NCBI GenBank assembly: GCA_002087915.1
Contig: LWDP01000025.1
Span: forward strand, 1 to 29,456
DNA length: 29,456 nt
Origin: Enterospora canceri
Lineage: Eukaryota > Microsporidia > Enterocytozoonidae
Reading direction: 5' to 3'
This document shows positions 8,637 to 15,730 of this stretch, in pieces. The notes under the pieces are model-generated. The model was not told where the DNA came from. It saw nothing but the letters and a program-made list of their open reading frames with translations, and made no database searches. Numbering within the stretch: the first letter of the stretch is position 1; each line of letters starts with the position of its first letter. The position numbers were made by a program, and so were the translations under genes.

Positions 8637-9296
8637 TCATAGGTAATCTGGTAGTGTATCATGGAATAAATACTTGAATAGTCTTTGATAGACATTCTTC
8701 TTGATATTTTGTTCAATTCTATTATGTAAAAATCGCAGTTCCTTGATTCTTGTTACATTTAACACATCTTTGACCAATAAATAGTTAATCAATTTCAGGT
8801 TTGTGTCTTCGCAATAAAATTGCCTTAATTTTGCTAGATTTGTCTTATAATTATCGTTAACATCAATTGTAGCCCATTTGTCGTCAATAATCACGTCACC
8901 ATTAATTGTTTGATCCCTAAACAGATCAATATTGCACATTTTATCTAATTCAGGCTCCAGAAATAGACCAACATGTTCTTTTCTAGCAGCCTGATCATCA
9001 AATACCGTTTCATTCCTTTTTAATTCTACTCCTTCTTTTTGTAGATTGTTCATCTCATGTGATACCCAACTAAGAAGCCTGTATTTTGCTGAATGTTTTC
9101 TCTTGTATAAAAAATAGAACCATAGGGCTGCTTCACCATAACATTCTTGTTTAAATAGATTTCGACCTAATAATTCTTGTATCTTGTAGTTTCCCCTGTA
9201 TTTGGCTCCTATTTTGCATATTTTATCGTACGATAATTCACTAGACTGCAAATAGACACGTAACTGTAATTCTTCAATCTGAATATTTTTCATCAT
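8637..9296 (-). CDS. helical, possibly TPR-like protein of unknown function
   Basis: The 219-residue protein is helical. Its first half contains a TPR-like block (LLGRNLFKQECYGEAALWFYFLY, about residues 42-64, then KYRLLSW) reminiscent of the N-terminal repeats of anaphase-promoting-complex subunits such as Cdc23/Apc8. It is much shorter than those proteins and I see only one convincing repeat, so that link is weak. The second half is acidic, then basic and helical. There is no signal peptide or membrane span. The start is at a doubled ATG (9296 and 9293) without a clear CCC element (ggcct precedes it). It lies 28 bases downstream of the WD40 gene on the same strand and is convergent with DPM1. 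Confidence 0.65.
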   Translation of the reverse strand: MMKNIQIEELQLRVYLQSSELSYDKICKIGAKYRGNYKIQELLGRNLFKQECYGEAALWFYFLYKRKHSAKYRLLSWVSHEMNNLQKEGVELKRNETVFDDQAARKEHVGLFLEPELDKMCNIDLFRDQTINGDVIIDDKWATIDVNDNYKTNLAKLRQFYCEDTNLKLINYLLVKDVLNVTRIKELRFLHNRIEQNIKKNVYQRLFKYLFHDTLPDYL

Positions 9297-9324
9297 AGGC
9301 CATTTATTGTATCGATTTGCTTCC

Positions 9325-10492
9325 TCACATTGTTATACGTTTCACATTACACATTATTGAACTGGTTTCTGTTGCAACATAAAGCAGATCAGACGTATTT
9401 GAGAACTTGAGATCAATAATTGGCTGACCTATTTCATAGCACATTTTGTCATCGCTTCTTGGATCCAAGAAGTTGATTGTTGATCCATTTCCTGTTGTAA
9501 ATGCAATCAAATCTCCTTCCACTGTGGCACAGTTGATTTGTGGCTTATTTAATATTGTGTTGTTCTCCTCGTATAAATCAATTATCTTACCGCTATTCAG
9601 ATCGAAATGCCTTAATTTTGTCATACCATATCCAAGTACCAGTGAACTGTTCCTCTGTTCGTGTTTAGAGCACTCCATGTTTACCATGTTCAATTCATTC
9701 CTTAAAATGCCAAAGAATCCGTCTACTGATGATGTGATTGTGCTCTTGTTATGGCTTAGATTTATAATTTTGTCTTTATGACCCAAGTATGTTGTAAATG
9801 CGTTATTTTTTGATACAACAACCGAGTTATCACCACATGCACAGACTACGCTTCCATCTGGCATCAACAGGGCGTCTACAATTCCACTTGGTGTCACATC
9901 CACCTTATTGTTGCCTAATGAATACGATCCATCCTCAGATGCCGATAAGACTGTATCCTGGTAACAGTGTACTGCTGTAACTGATTTGCTATGCTTATTG
10001 TTTGCATTTCTTGCCTTCAATACTGGATCATACTGTATTATTGTTCCTGTATTGGTTCCCAGTACAATAAACTTACTTGAAGCATCCAAAGCTGTTGCAT
10101 TGCTTGCTGAAAAATCAAACAGGAAATGGTTCTTGAAGAAAGCATGACACTTGTTTTCACTCGTAATCAGAGCCAGATTCTTCTCAGACCATGCACTACA
10201 AATTGCCATTCCTTTTACAGGCAGCTCTGCTCTTTCTACCGTCACAAAGTCCATTTTGCACGTGTGTGCGATCTGCTTCTTCAAATTCTTCTTGAAGCTC
10301 GTCTTGCAGTCTACAATGTTCCCATCTACGTAGTGCTCCTCTCCATAGATGTATTTCAGCCCACATTCTACCAGATAGTCCACTTCGTATGTTCCAATGC
10401 GTACGTCACTGAGCACGTCTTGGCTTTTTATGATTTTTTTTCTTGTAGCTTTTTACGAGTTCCTTCACGTCTCCATCTGTGAGATCGAACAT
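9325..10492 (-). CDS. WD40-repeat protein with a frameshift near the N-terminus
   Basis: The main frame from 10416 down to 9325 (363 codons) has beta-propeller repeats, including HSKSVTAVHCYQDTVLSASEDG and GHKDKIINLSHNKSTITSSVDG, so it is probably a scaffold protein. That frame has no ATG at its start, only GTG at 10416. An ATG at 10492 carries a good CCC signal (tttatcccaaa before it), but its frame runs into a stop after 28 codons. The two frames differ by one base, and between them lies a run of eight A on the coding strand (10434-10441). Losing one A would join them. So the gene most likely starts at 10492, and the shift is a sequencing error, a real mutation or a slippage site. I cannot assign a family; a Rpn14/PAAF1-like proteasome or ribosome-assembly propeller is possible. 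Confidence 0.7.
10434..10441 (-). other. A8 homopolymer at the probable frameshift in the WD40 gene
   Basis: Eight T on the plus strand (eight A in the coding strand) sit between the ATG 10492 frame and the long WD40 frame. A one-base length error or slippage here accounts for the frame change. Confidence 0.6.
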
Positions 10493-10498
10493 TTTGGG
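10493..10498 (-). promoter_or_regulatory. CCC start signal before the ATG at 10492
   Basis: The minus strand reads tcccaaa into ATG 10492. This is the only nearby start signal for the WD40 gene, although its frame is broken 50 bases later. Confidence 0.5.
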
Positions 10499-10555
10499 AT
10501 AAAAATTATAAAATTCATTTGGAATTGGAGCAGCTCTTCAGAATGGCTTTTATAG

Positions 10556-10560
10556 CCCCA
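10556..10560 (+). promoter_or_regulatory. CCC start signal selecting the ATG at 10561
   Basis: The bases cccca directly precede ATG 10561. An in-frame ATG at 10543 and a TTG at 10519 lack such an element. Confidence 0.55.
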
Positions 10561-11259
10561 ATGACCAGTTTAGAGAATACAGAACCAAAGAAGACGAAGA
10601 GGGCAAAGAAGGTTGTTTTGAAGAGTGAAGACTATAAAACACTGAGGAATCAGGTATATACACTCTTCTACTACTCAAACAAACCATTTATATTGACAGA
10701 ACTAAATTTACAATTTAAGGAAGCAAGGAAGACTGAAATTGAGACAATATGCGATGATTTGACTAGTAAGGGATTGCTTACGAATAAGATGAATGGTAAG
10801 ACAAAGATATGGTATCTGAATCAGAACAAGTTGAACTATGGAGAGAAGGAGAATTTGGCTAGTACAGCTGGATCAATGGATGCAAGGAAACAGAGTGGAG
10901 TGAGTATGGGGGAATTGGAGGAGGTTTATGAGGAAGTGAAAGAGGAATTTAAGATAACTAAAGAGAAAGGAATGGAGCTACGGAATGAAATAAACAGCCT
11001 AAACAACGAATTAAGCAATGTGGAGCTTGAAGATGAGATAGAAAAGATGAAGGTGTTTATTACAGAGAATAAGGCGTATGAAAATGTGGAATTGGTTGAT
11101 GAAGAAGAATACAAGAAGCATAAGACGGTTCAGGTCAAATACAGGAAAATGGAAGCAGAAAGAAAAGGAATTTTGAAGAACATCATCAATAGTGTAAGTG
11201 AAGGAATGGGAAAGAGCAAAAAGGAATTTATGGAAGAAGTTGGGATATCAAAGGAATAG
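10561..11259 (+). CDS. HOP2: Hop2/TBPIP-like meiotic recombination protein
   Basis: The 232-residue protein has the Hop2 layout. After a short basic leader comes a winged-helix domain (about 26-90) with NQVYTLFYYSNKPFILTEL, IETICDDLTSKGLLTNKMNG and the wing KTKIWYLNQ. A long coiled coil follows (about 115-200, Glu/Lys/Leu-rich). The C-terminus is a short helical tail. Hop2 pairs with Mnd1 to help Dmc1/Rad51 find homologous DNA in meiosis. Family length is about 210-220 residues, so this looks complete. The stop lies four bases from that of the convergent gene at 11264. The match is by pattern, not search; another winged-helix/coiled-coil protein is the alternative. Confidence 0.75.
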   Translation: MTSLENTEPKKTKRAKKVVLKSEDYKTLRNQVYTLFYYSNKPFILTELNLQFKEARKTEIETICDDLTSKGLLTNKMNGKTKIWYLNQNKLNYGEKENLASTAGSMDARKQSGVSMGELEEVYEEVKEEFKITKEKGMELRNEINSLNNELSNVELEDEIEKMKVFITENKAYENVELVDEEEYKKHKTVQVKYRKMEAERKGILKNIINSVSEGMGKSKKEFMEEVGISKE

Positions 11260-11263
11260 TTGG

Positions 11264-11761
11264 TTACAGCTGTTTTAGTAGCGACATGATCTTTGGGTTT
11301 TTGCTGAGTGATTCGTTATAGCACTCTAACAGAAACTGCTGCAATCCAGCCTTATTCAAATCACAGATGTTGAAAATCAGTTCAAATGTCAATGAATTAT
11401 CGTAGTTGAGCAATTTGAATACGCCTGCATCAATCAATATTCTCTGAACAGTTTGATTATAGTGTGCTATATCAATGAACATTGCCACAATCAAGTCGTA
11501 ATATTTGGTATCACTCATGTATGGAACCAGTTCATGTAATCTGCTTAACAATTTGCCATTTGCCTGTGATCCATCCATCAATAGAACAAAGTGGAGTGAT
11601 TCCAATGCTTCTATATTTTCTGTCTTCTTGAAATCATCCAATCCATTGCTGAATGCCTCTGCTGCTGGATTCACCAACTTCTCTAGTGTCTCTCTTGGTA
11701 TCGGCTTGAAGCTCTCTTCTTTCTTTAAGCTTGCTTCCTTGTTGTATGGTAACCCCTGCAT
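11264..11761 (-). CDS. Fes1/HspBP1-like armadillo protein (Hsp70 nucleotide-exchange factor?)
   Basis: From ATG 11761 the protein has 165 residues. This start is favoured by acccataaaa immediately before it; an in-frame ATG lies at 11776 and a GTG at 11842. The sequence is helical, with segments such as ALESLHFVLLMDG and DIAHYNQTVQRILIDAGVFKLL that resemble the Fes1/HspBP1/Sil1 armadillo repeats. In those proteins the pattern NNP.VQ..LL..G...LL is typical, and they release ADP from Hsp70. No signal peptide is seen, so a cytosolic Fes1-type role is more likely than an ER Sil1 role. It is short for the family (yeast Fes1 has 290 residues). A generic armadillo-like fold is the fallback call. Confidence 0.45.
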   Translation of the reverse strand: MQGLPYNKEASLKKEESFKPIPRETLEKLVNPAAEAFSNGLDDFKKTENIEALESLHFVLLMDGSQANGKLLSRLHELVPYMSDTKYYDLIVAMFIDIAHYNQTVQRILIDAGVFKLLNYDNSLTFELIFNICDLNKAGLQQFLLECYNESLSKNPKIMSLLKQL

Positions 11762-11770
11762 TTTTATGGG
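11762..11770 (-). promoter_or_regulatory. CCC start signal selecting the ATG at 11761
   Basis: The minus strand reads cccataaaa into ATG 11761, matching the element in front of most other genes here. Confidence 0.5.
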
Positions 11771-11847
11771 TTTCATTCCTCTTTTAATCTTTTTTCTTTC
11801 TAGAACATTTTTCAGTCTCAAAAGGCTTCTAGAAGAATTCACCGTAA

Positions 11848-12321
11848 ATGGACGCCCTACTGAGACTGAAGAACGAGTTCAAAAACATCCAGAAGCATCT
11901 GAACTACGGCTGCTACGCCAAGCCACGTGGCAGCAACTGGTACAACTGGGATGCACAGATACATCATGATGGAAACTACTACCAAATTGAGCTGAAATTT
12001 GGAACTGGATATCCAGCTAAGCCACCCACAGTCAACTTCGTATCACCAGTTTACAACCCAAATGTCTACTATAATGGTGCAGTCTGCCTTGATTTGATCA
12101 GCAACAATTGGTCTAGTACCCTTACAATCAGTGACATTCTGAGTGGACTGGTTCAGCTGCTAAGCTACCCAAATCCAGAGAGTCCTGCGAATTCAAATGC
12201 AGCCGAATTGTTCAATGAGAACAGAGAAATGTACACAGAAATGGTTGAGGCATCAAACAAGAAGAACAAAAAATACAAAATAGTTGGATATGGAACAACG
12301 GCTCTGAATAAAGTGATTTAG
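11848..12321 (+). CDS. ubiquitin-conjugating enzyme E2, atypical (NPN in place of HPN)
   Basis: The 157-residue protein has the UBC fold of an E2, which carries ubiquitin or a relative on a cysteine. The sequence around the active site reads YNPNVYYNGAVCLDLI, with the catalytic Cys at residue 80. The His of the universal HPN motif is Asn here (N70-P71-N72), while the catalytically important second Asn is kept. The C-terminal half (SDILSGLVQLLSYPNPESPANSNAAELF) resembles Rad6/Ubc2. The strand 2-3 region (WDAQIHHDGNYYQIELKF) lacks the usual TPYEGG loop and is shorter by several residues. Rad6-like is my best guess, but the core changes make the assignment open. It is divergent from the Fes1-like gene, and its stop shares bases with that of the thioredoxin-like gene. 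Confidence 0.88.
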   Translation: MDALLRLKNEFKNIQKHLNYGCYAKPRGSNWYNWDAQIHHDGNYYQIELKFGTGYPAKPPTVNFVSPVYNPNVYYNGAVCLDLISNNWSSTLTISDILSGLVQLLSYPNPESPANSNAAELFNENREMYTEMVEASNKKNKKYKIVGYGTTALNKVI

Positions 12322-12686
12322 AATTCAGGTGTAGGAACAAACTGCTTGTCATAGCTCTCTAACAAATTTGAGACCTTTTCTTCGTTGAATCCACAAATCA
12401 TGTCAATTGGTTCCAGGTCCACGGTGGTGTAGAGCAGAAATGGCAGTCTTCTGACACTGAATTGGATCATAATTCGCTTCAACAGTTCGTTTGTCTGTGA
12501 CAGATCAAGAAGGACCACGTAGATTTCTTTATTGGTTGAATATTCGTTGATGAATTGAGTGAGGTTCTTGTATGAGCCGCAGTTTGCTGCTGTAAGCTGT
12601 ATTAGTACCGCATTCACGCCCAGATTCTTCAACTCCTCTGGCTTACTTACATTTTTGTAAATTATTGAATTCGTTGTTTCCGACAT
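12318..12686 (-). CDS. thioredoxin-fold protein with degenerate active site (CGSY)
   Basis: From ATG 12686 the protein has 122 residues; an in-frame ATG at 12722 lacks the gaccccaat start signal seen before 12686. It is a diverged copy of the thioredoxin upstream at 12797-13168. The two share the ending pattern ICGFNEEKVSNLLE versus VIGFNETKVNTLLE, and both keep the cis-proline loop (RRLPF at 79-83 here). The active site is C-G-S-Y (36-39) instead of CPPC, so the resolving cysteine is lost. Dithiol-disulfide exchange is unlikely; a binding, chaperone or monothiol role may remain. Its stop codon overlaps the stop of the convergent E2 gene (TTAG at 12318-12321). Confidence 0.8.
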   Translation of the reverse strand: MSETTNSIIYKNVSKPEELKNLGVNAVLIQLTAANCGSYKNLTQFINEYSTNKEIYVVLLDLSQTNELLKRIMIQFSVRRLPFLLYTTVDLEPIDMICGFNEEKVSNLLESYDKQFVPTPEF

Positions 12687-12693
12687 ATTGGGG
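12687..12693 (-). promoter_or_regulatory. CCC start signal selecting the ATG at 12686
   Basis: The minus strand reads ccccaat into ATG 12686. It decides against the longer frame from 12722. Confidence 0.55.
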
Positions 12694-12796
12694 TCTTTAA
12701 ATACTAATAATGCTGGTAACATAAGAGTAAATTTTTAAATAATCACGTTAACTTTCTTCAATTAATATCCACGACAATTCATTGATGATTTTCAAA

Positions 12797-13168
12797 CTAT
12801 TTCAGTGCTCTTTCCAGGAGTGTGTTAACTTTGGTCTCATTGAATCCAATCACCTTGTCAACAACCTTGAAATCAGGCAAAGTGCACAGTGCGAAGACTG
12901 GGACACTTGATACCTCCAACTTCAATAGAATTTGCTTAACGAAATAAGAGCTGTCATCGGCATTGATCTTAACTACAGTCAACTTCTTATCAAATTCCAG
13001 TTTTTCCAAATACTCCTGTAAAAACTTACATGGGGGACATCCAGGTAGTGACGCCTTGACTAGAACGTGTTTTGAATTCACATTATTTAGGCCTGCCTCA
13101 GTTCTTGGTTCAATGAACTCAATCTTTTGCTTGGTCTTTCTGAAACTTTCAGTTGCTTTTACTACCAT
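12797..13168 (-). CDS. thioredoxin with CPPC active site
   Basis: The 123-residue protein has a thioredoxin fold, with active site LPGCPPCKFL (CPPC at 44-47), the central strand TVVKINADD and the cis-proline loop SSVPVF (Pro 90). It would reduce protein disulfides in the cytosol; no signal peptide is present. CPPC instead of the classical CGPC is known in some thioredoxin relatives and alters redox potential. The start is supported by acccctaacaa before the ATG (CCCC at 13175-13178 on the minus strand). The next gene downstream on the same strand is its degenerate copy, so the pair is a tandem duplication. Confidence 0.85.
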   Translation of the reverse strand: MVVKATESFRKTKQKIEFIEPRTEAGLNNVNSKHVLVKASLPGCPPCKFLQEYLEKLEFDKKLTVVKINADDSSYFVKQILLKLEVSSVPVFALCTLPDFKVVDKVIGFNETKVNTLLERALK

Positions 13169-13344
13169 TTGTTAGGGGTGTCATCTGAAGATTCTTAAAT
13201 TTCTATTTTAGACAGAATATGATAGGTATGTCCACATTTAGGAATTAAAAGAGCAGGTATTAAATAGAGGACATTTTTCCATGGAGATTGACACTCTCAA
13301 TTCTGTATAAATTCAATTGGAAATTTCTAACAAAATTTACCCTA

Positions 13345-13695
13345 ATGTCTGACAACGGGGATGAATTGGTCAATCTGACATCAAGTCTGAAGAAGTGCTT
13401 CCAAATTGCATATAACCACGTTCAGGCAGCACCAGGCGCAACAGAGGTGTACAAGACACTGATACGCAACGAAGAGATGCAACTGGTTGTATTGAGCAAA
13501 GATCTGCCAGATAAGCCAAGAGAAATGATTATGGCAAAATGCCAGTCAAATAATGTTCCAGTCGTGTTCATCGAAACAAGAAGTGAGCTTGGAAAACTGT
13601 GTCCTACAAAAGTGAAGAATGCAGGTGCATTTGGAATAAAGAACTTCATGTTGGAGACAGAAGAGAAGGCATTTCTGATGAGTCAGTTGAAATAA
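13345..13695 (+). CDS. L7Ae-family RNA-binding protein, Snu13/Nhp2-like
   Basis: Read from ATG 13345 (after aaatttaccctaa) the protein has 116 residues. An upstream in-frame ATG at 13288 lacks the signal. The L7Ae signature GATEVYKTL (residues 31-39) corresponds to GANEVTKTL of Snu13/Nhp2, followed by MQLVVLSKDLPDK and NVPVVFIETRSELGKLC (compare NVPYVFV.S...LG..C). Family members bind kink-turns in U4 snRNA, box C/D or box H/ACA RNAs. Snu13 (about 126 residues) fits best in length. Nhp2 or a ribosomal L7Ae-like protein is possible. The residues after RNEE differ from the usual NRGI, so RNA contacts may be altered. Confidence 0.75.
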   Translation: MSDNGDELVNLTSSLKKCFQIAYNHVQAAPGATEVYKTLIRNEEMQLVVLSKDLPDKPREMIMAKCQSNNVPVVFIETRSELGKLCPTKVKNAGAFGIKNFMLETEEKAFLMSQLK

Positions 13696-13889
13696 AGACA
13701 ATTTAAGCAGTGAGATTTTATTTAATGGTTTTAAAATATGATTCATAGTAAATTTAATAATAATCATTCTGTCAGAAATGGAAGAATTATTTCATTGGAT
13801 AATTGATCAATGCAACAGACAAACAGTGATCAATTTAATAGAAAACAGTTTAATTTACGGGTTTAAAAGCAAAAATAACATGCACCCTA

Positions 13890-15530
13890 ATGAATAAGAG
13901 ACAGAAGAGAAATATGTTACTTATTATTGTGCCAATATCAATGCTATTGTTGCTTACCATAGTCTACTTGGTTGCATTAATGAGACCAGAATTATTGATC
14001 AACAAAAATAATAAATCGGAAAAGAAGAGTTCTAAGAAGGATTCAGATAAAACACAAAGCAAAAAGAATGATGGTAGACCAAGTAACGAAAGAAACAGTG
14101 AGAAAACAGCAAACAGAGAAGATGATGAGAATAAGGAAAAGAATGAAAACAAGAAGAAAGAGGAAAACAAGAGCAAGGCACCAGAAGAAACGGAATCAAA
14201 TGAGTCAAATGATGCTGAATCAGCCCCAATAGCTAAAGTAGTTGAACAGGTAATAGAGGAGGCTATTGATAAAAAAGTAATAACAGAAGAAGATCAATAT
14301 CACGCGATTGAAATCGAAGAGGTAGAAGAAAGAGTGAAAGAAGTTGAAAAGACTCCAAGGAAAACAATAGAAGAAGATATTTCAGTAACACCAGCACAAA
14401 CAATTGAATCAAACGATGCCAATGATCAGGAAGAACTAAGTGATAAAGAAGCAGATATTGAACAAGAAATGATTATTGCACCTGAAGAGAGCATTCAATC
14501 AGAAACAATTGAAGTATTAAAAGAATCACTCACTGAAATAGCCAACGAATCACTCAGTGAATCATTTAGTGAACCTGAGGATAATATTGGATCAGAAGTA
14601 ATTGATCAGGTTGAAGCAGTTACCGAAATATCTAACGAACCACTCAGTGAATCCATTAGTGAACCTAAGTTAATTGAGCAAGCTGATATCAATATTCAGA
14701 CTGAAATGAACACACAAACAACCCCAAAACCAATAACTGAGATAGATTCAATTGACGAGAGCCATCTAACTAATGAAACAGACCTAGTTAACGAAACAGA
14801 CCCAAATAATCAGACTCATCCAACTGATCAAACGGATTTAACTAATGATACTGATAGTGTAGAGAGTGACTTCAATCTGGATGAAGTAAGTGATTCAATA
14901 CTAGAACACGTTCCAAAGGATGATATTGAGAGCCAACATATTTCAGATCACGAATCCATAAGTGATTTTGATATGGATGAAATCAGTGACAACATCCTCA
15001 CCAGAGTTGATTCTAATCAGCCAATTAATACAACAGATAAACCAATCAGCAAAATAACTGGAATTGCTGTAGAAGGAAGAGACATCAGTGAAATAGCCAA
15101 TATCAAACCACTGAAACCTAATACTGCAGAAATGATCAATAACCTAACTATAACGAATCTACATACGAAATTAATTCCATTGCTAAGTGCATTATATCAA
15201 TTCAATGTAGACTCCAAGACAATCATTCTACCAAGTATATTGAAGAGTCATTTGATCAAAAAATGTGGATGGGAAATGAAGATAGACGAATTGAAGGAAA
15301 CAGGAGAGAAGGAAATGGAAGAAGCATTAGACGGGTACAAGAAGAATCTCAGGCAAAATCAGAATACGAATACAGAAGATATTTCAATTCTGTTAACTAA
15401 GGTAGCAATTCTTGGGTTTGTTACTGCTGTATTTGGTGATACAAGTGGTGGAATAGAGCAGAGTACGAATCAGATGGTCGTAGAGAATGTAACTGATCAG
15501 ATCTACATTCTAATTCAGAATAAGGGATGA
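13890..15530 (+). CDS. N-terminally anchored acidic repeat protein, unknown
   Basis: The 546-residue protein begins with a basic stretch and one strong membrane span (about 9-31, MLLIIVPISMLLLLTIVYLVAL). A Lys/Glu/Asn-rich linker (about 40-110) and a long acidic, Ser/Thr/Glu/Asp-rich region follow, with short repeats (five hexapeptides at 14766-14855; two NE.LSES.SEP blocks near 14545-14670; two similar DEVSDSILEHV / DEISDNILTRV blocks). The last 150 residues look folded (NLHTKLIPLLSALYQF ... LTKVAILGFVTAVFG). No cleavable-signal pattern is evident, so it is probably anchored with the bulk on one side of the membrane. The start follows caccctaa. I know no family. A lineage-specific surface or ER protein is plausible. 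Confidence 0.85.
   Translation: MNKRQKRNMLLIIVPISMLLLLTIVYLVALMRPELLINKNNKSEKKSSKKDSDKTQSKKNDGRPSNERNSEKTANREDDENKEKNENKKKEENKSKAPEETESNESNDAESAPIAKVVEQVIEEAIDKKVITEEDQYHAIEIEEVEERVKEVEKTPRKTIEEDISVTPAQTIESNDANDQEELSDKEADIEQEMIIAPEESIQSETIEVLKESLTEIANESLSESFSEPEDNIGSEVIDQVEAVTEISNEPLSESISEPKLIEQADINIQTEMNTQTTPKPITEIDSIDESHLTNETDLVNETDPNNQTHPTDQTDLTNDTDSVESDFNLDEVSDSILEHVPKDDIESQHISDHESISDFDMDEISDNILTRVDSNQPINTTDKPISKITGIAVEGRDISEIANIKPLKPNTAEMINNLTITNLHTKLIPLLSALYQFNVDSKTIILPSILKSHLIKKCGWEMKIDELKETGEKEMEEALDGYKKNLRQNQNTNTEDISILLTKVAILGFVTAVFGDTSGGIEQSTNQMVVENVTDQIYILIQNKG
14766..14855 (+). repeat. five tandem 18-bp units (hexapeptide LTNETD-like)
   Basis: Five in-frame copies encode LTNETD, LVNETD, PNNQTH, PTDQTD and LTNDTD. 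Several contain N-x-T, so the repeat could carry N-glycans if it faces the lumen. The DNA copies are diverged, so the repeat is old or under protein-level selection. Confidence 0.7.
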
Positions 15531-15557
15531 TTTAAGAATAAAATGATTGTTTGAACA

Positions 15558-15567
15558 CCCTTATAAA
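15558..15567 (+). promoter_or_regulatory. CCC start signal before the microprotein at 15568
   Basis: The bases cccttataaa run into ATG 15568, the same type of element as at the larger genes. It is the main reason to accept the 46-codon gene. Confidence 0.6.
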
Positions 15568-15708
15568 ATGAGTAACACAGAAAAATATGAGCAGATTCTG
15601 GAAAGACTCAAGGAGCTAGAAAATGACATAGAACAGCTGAATGCATTTTCAGGTGAGCTGAACTACCTGAATACGAACGTAAACAAGTTCATAATGAATA
15701 AAGAGTAA
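15568..15708 (+). CDS. 46-residue coiled-coil microprotein
   Basis: This small gene fills a gap between two larger plus-strand genes: 37 bases after one stop and 22 bases before the next start. The protein is acidic and helical with a heptad-like pattern (YEQILERLKELENDIEQLN at about 7-25, then LNYLNTNVNKF). It has a clear CCC start signal. Size and pattern recall the small DASH/Dam1 kinetochore subunits (Dad1-Dad4), but 46 residues is shorter than those and I cannot choose one. No signal peptide or metal motif is present. Another small coiled-coil subunit of a complex is equally possible. Confidence 0.65.
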   Translation: MSNTEKYEQILERLKELENDIEQLNAFSGELNYLNTNVNKFIMNKE

Positions 15709-15730
15709 TATTTTAGAGTGTTTTAGGGCC

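Noticed and set aside
9446..9781. 111-codon plus-strand frame inside the WD40 gene
   Set aside because: It is antisense to propeller repeats and has no independent support.
10416..10543. A second frame (118 codons, 10126-10482, plus strand) near the WD40 start
   Set aside because: It is antisense to the WD40 coding sequence and has no start signal.
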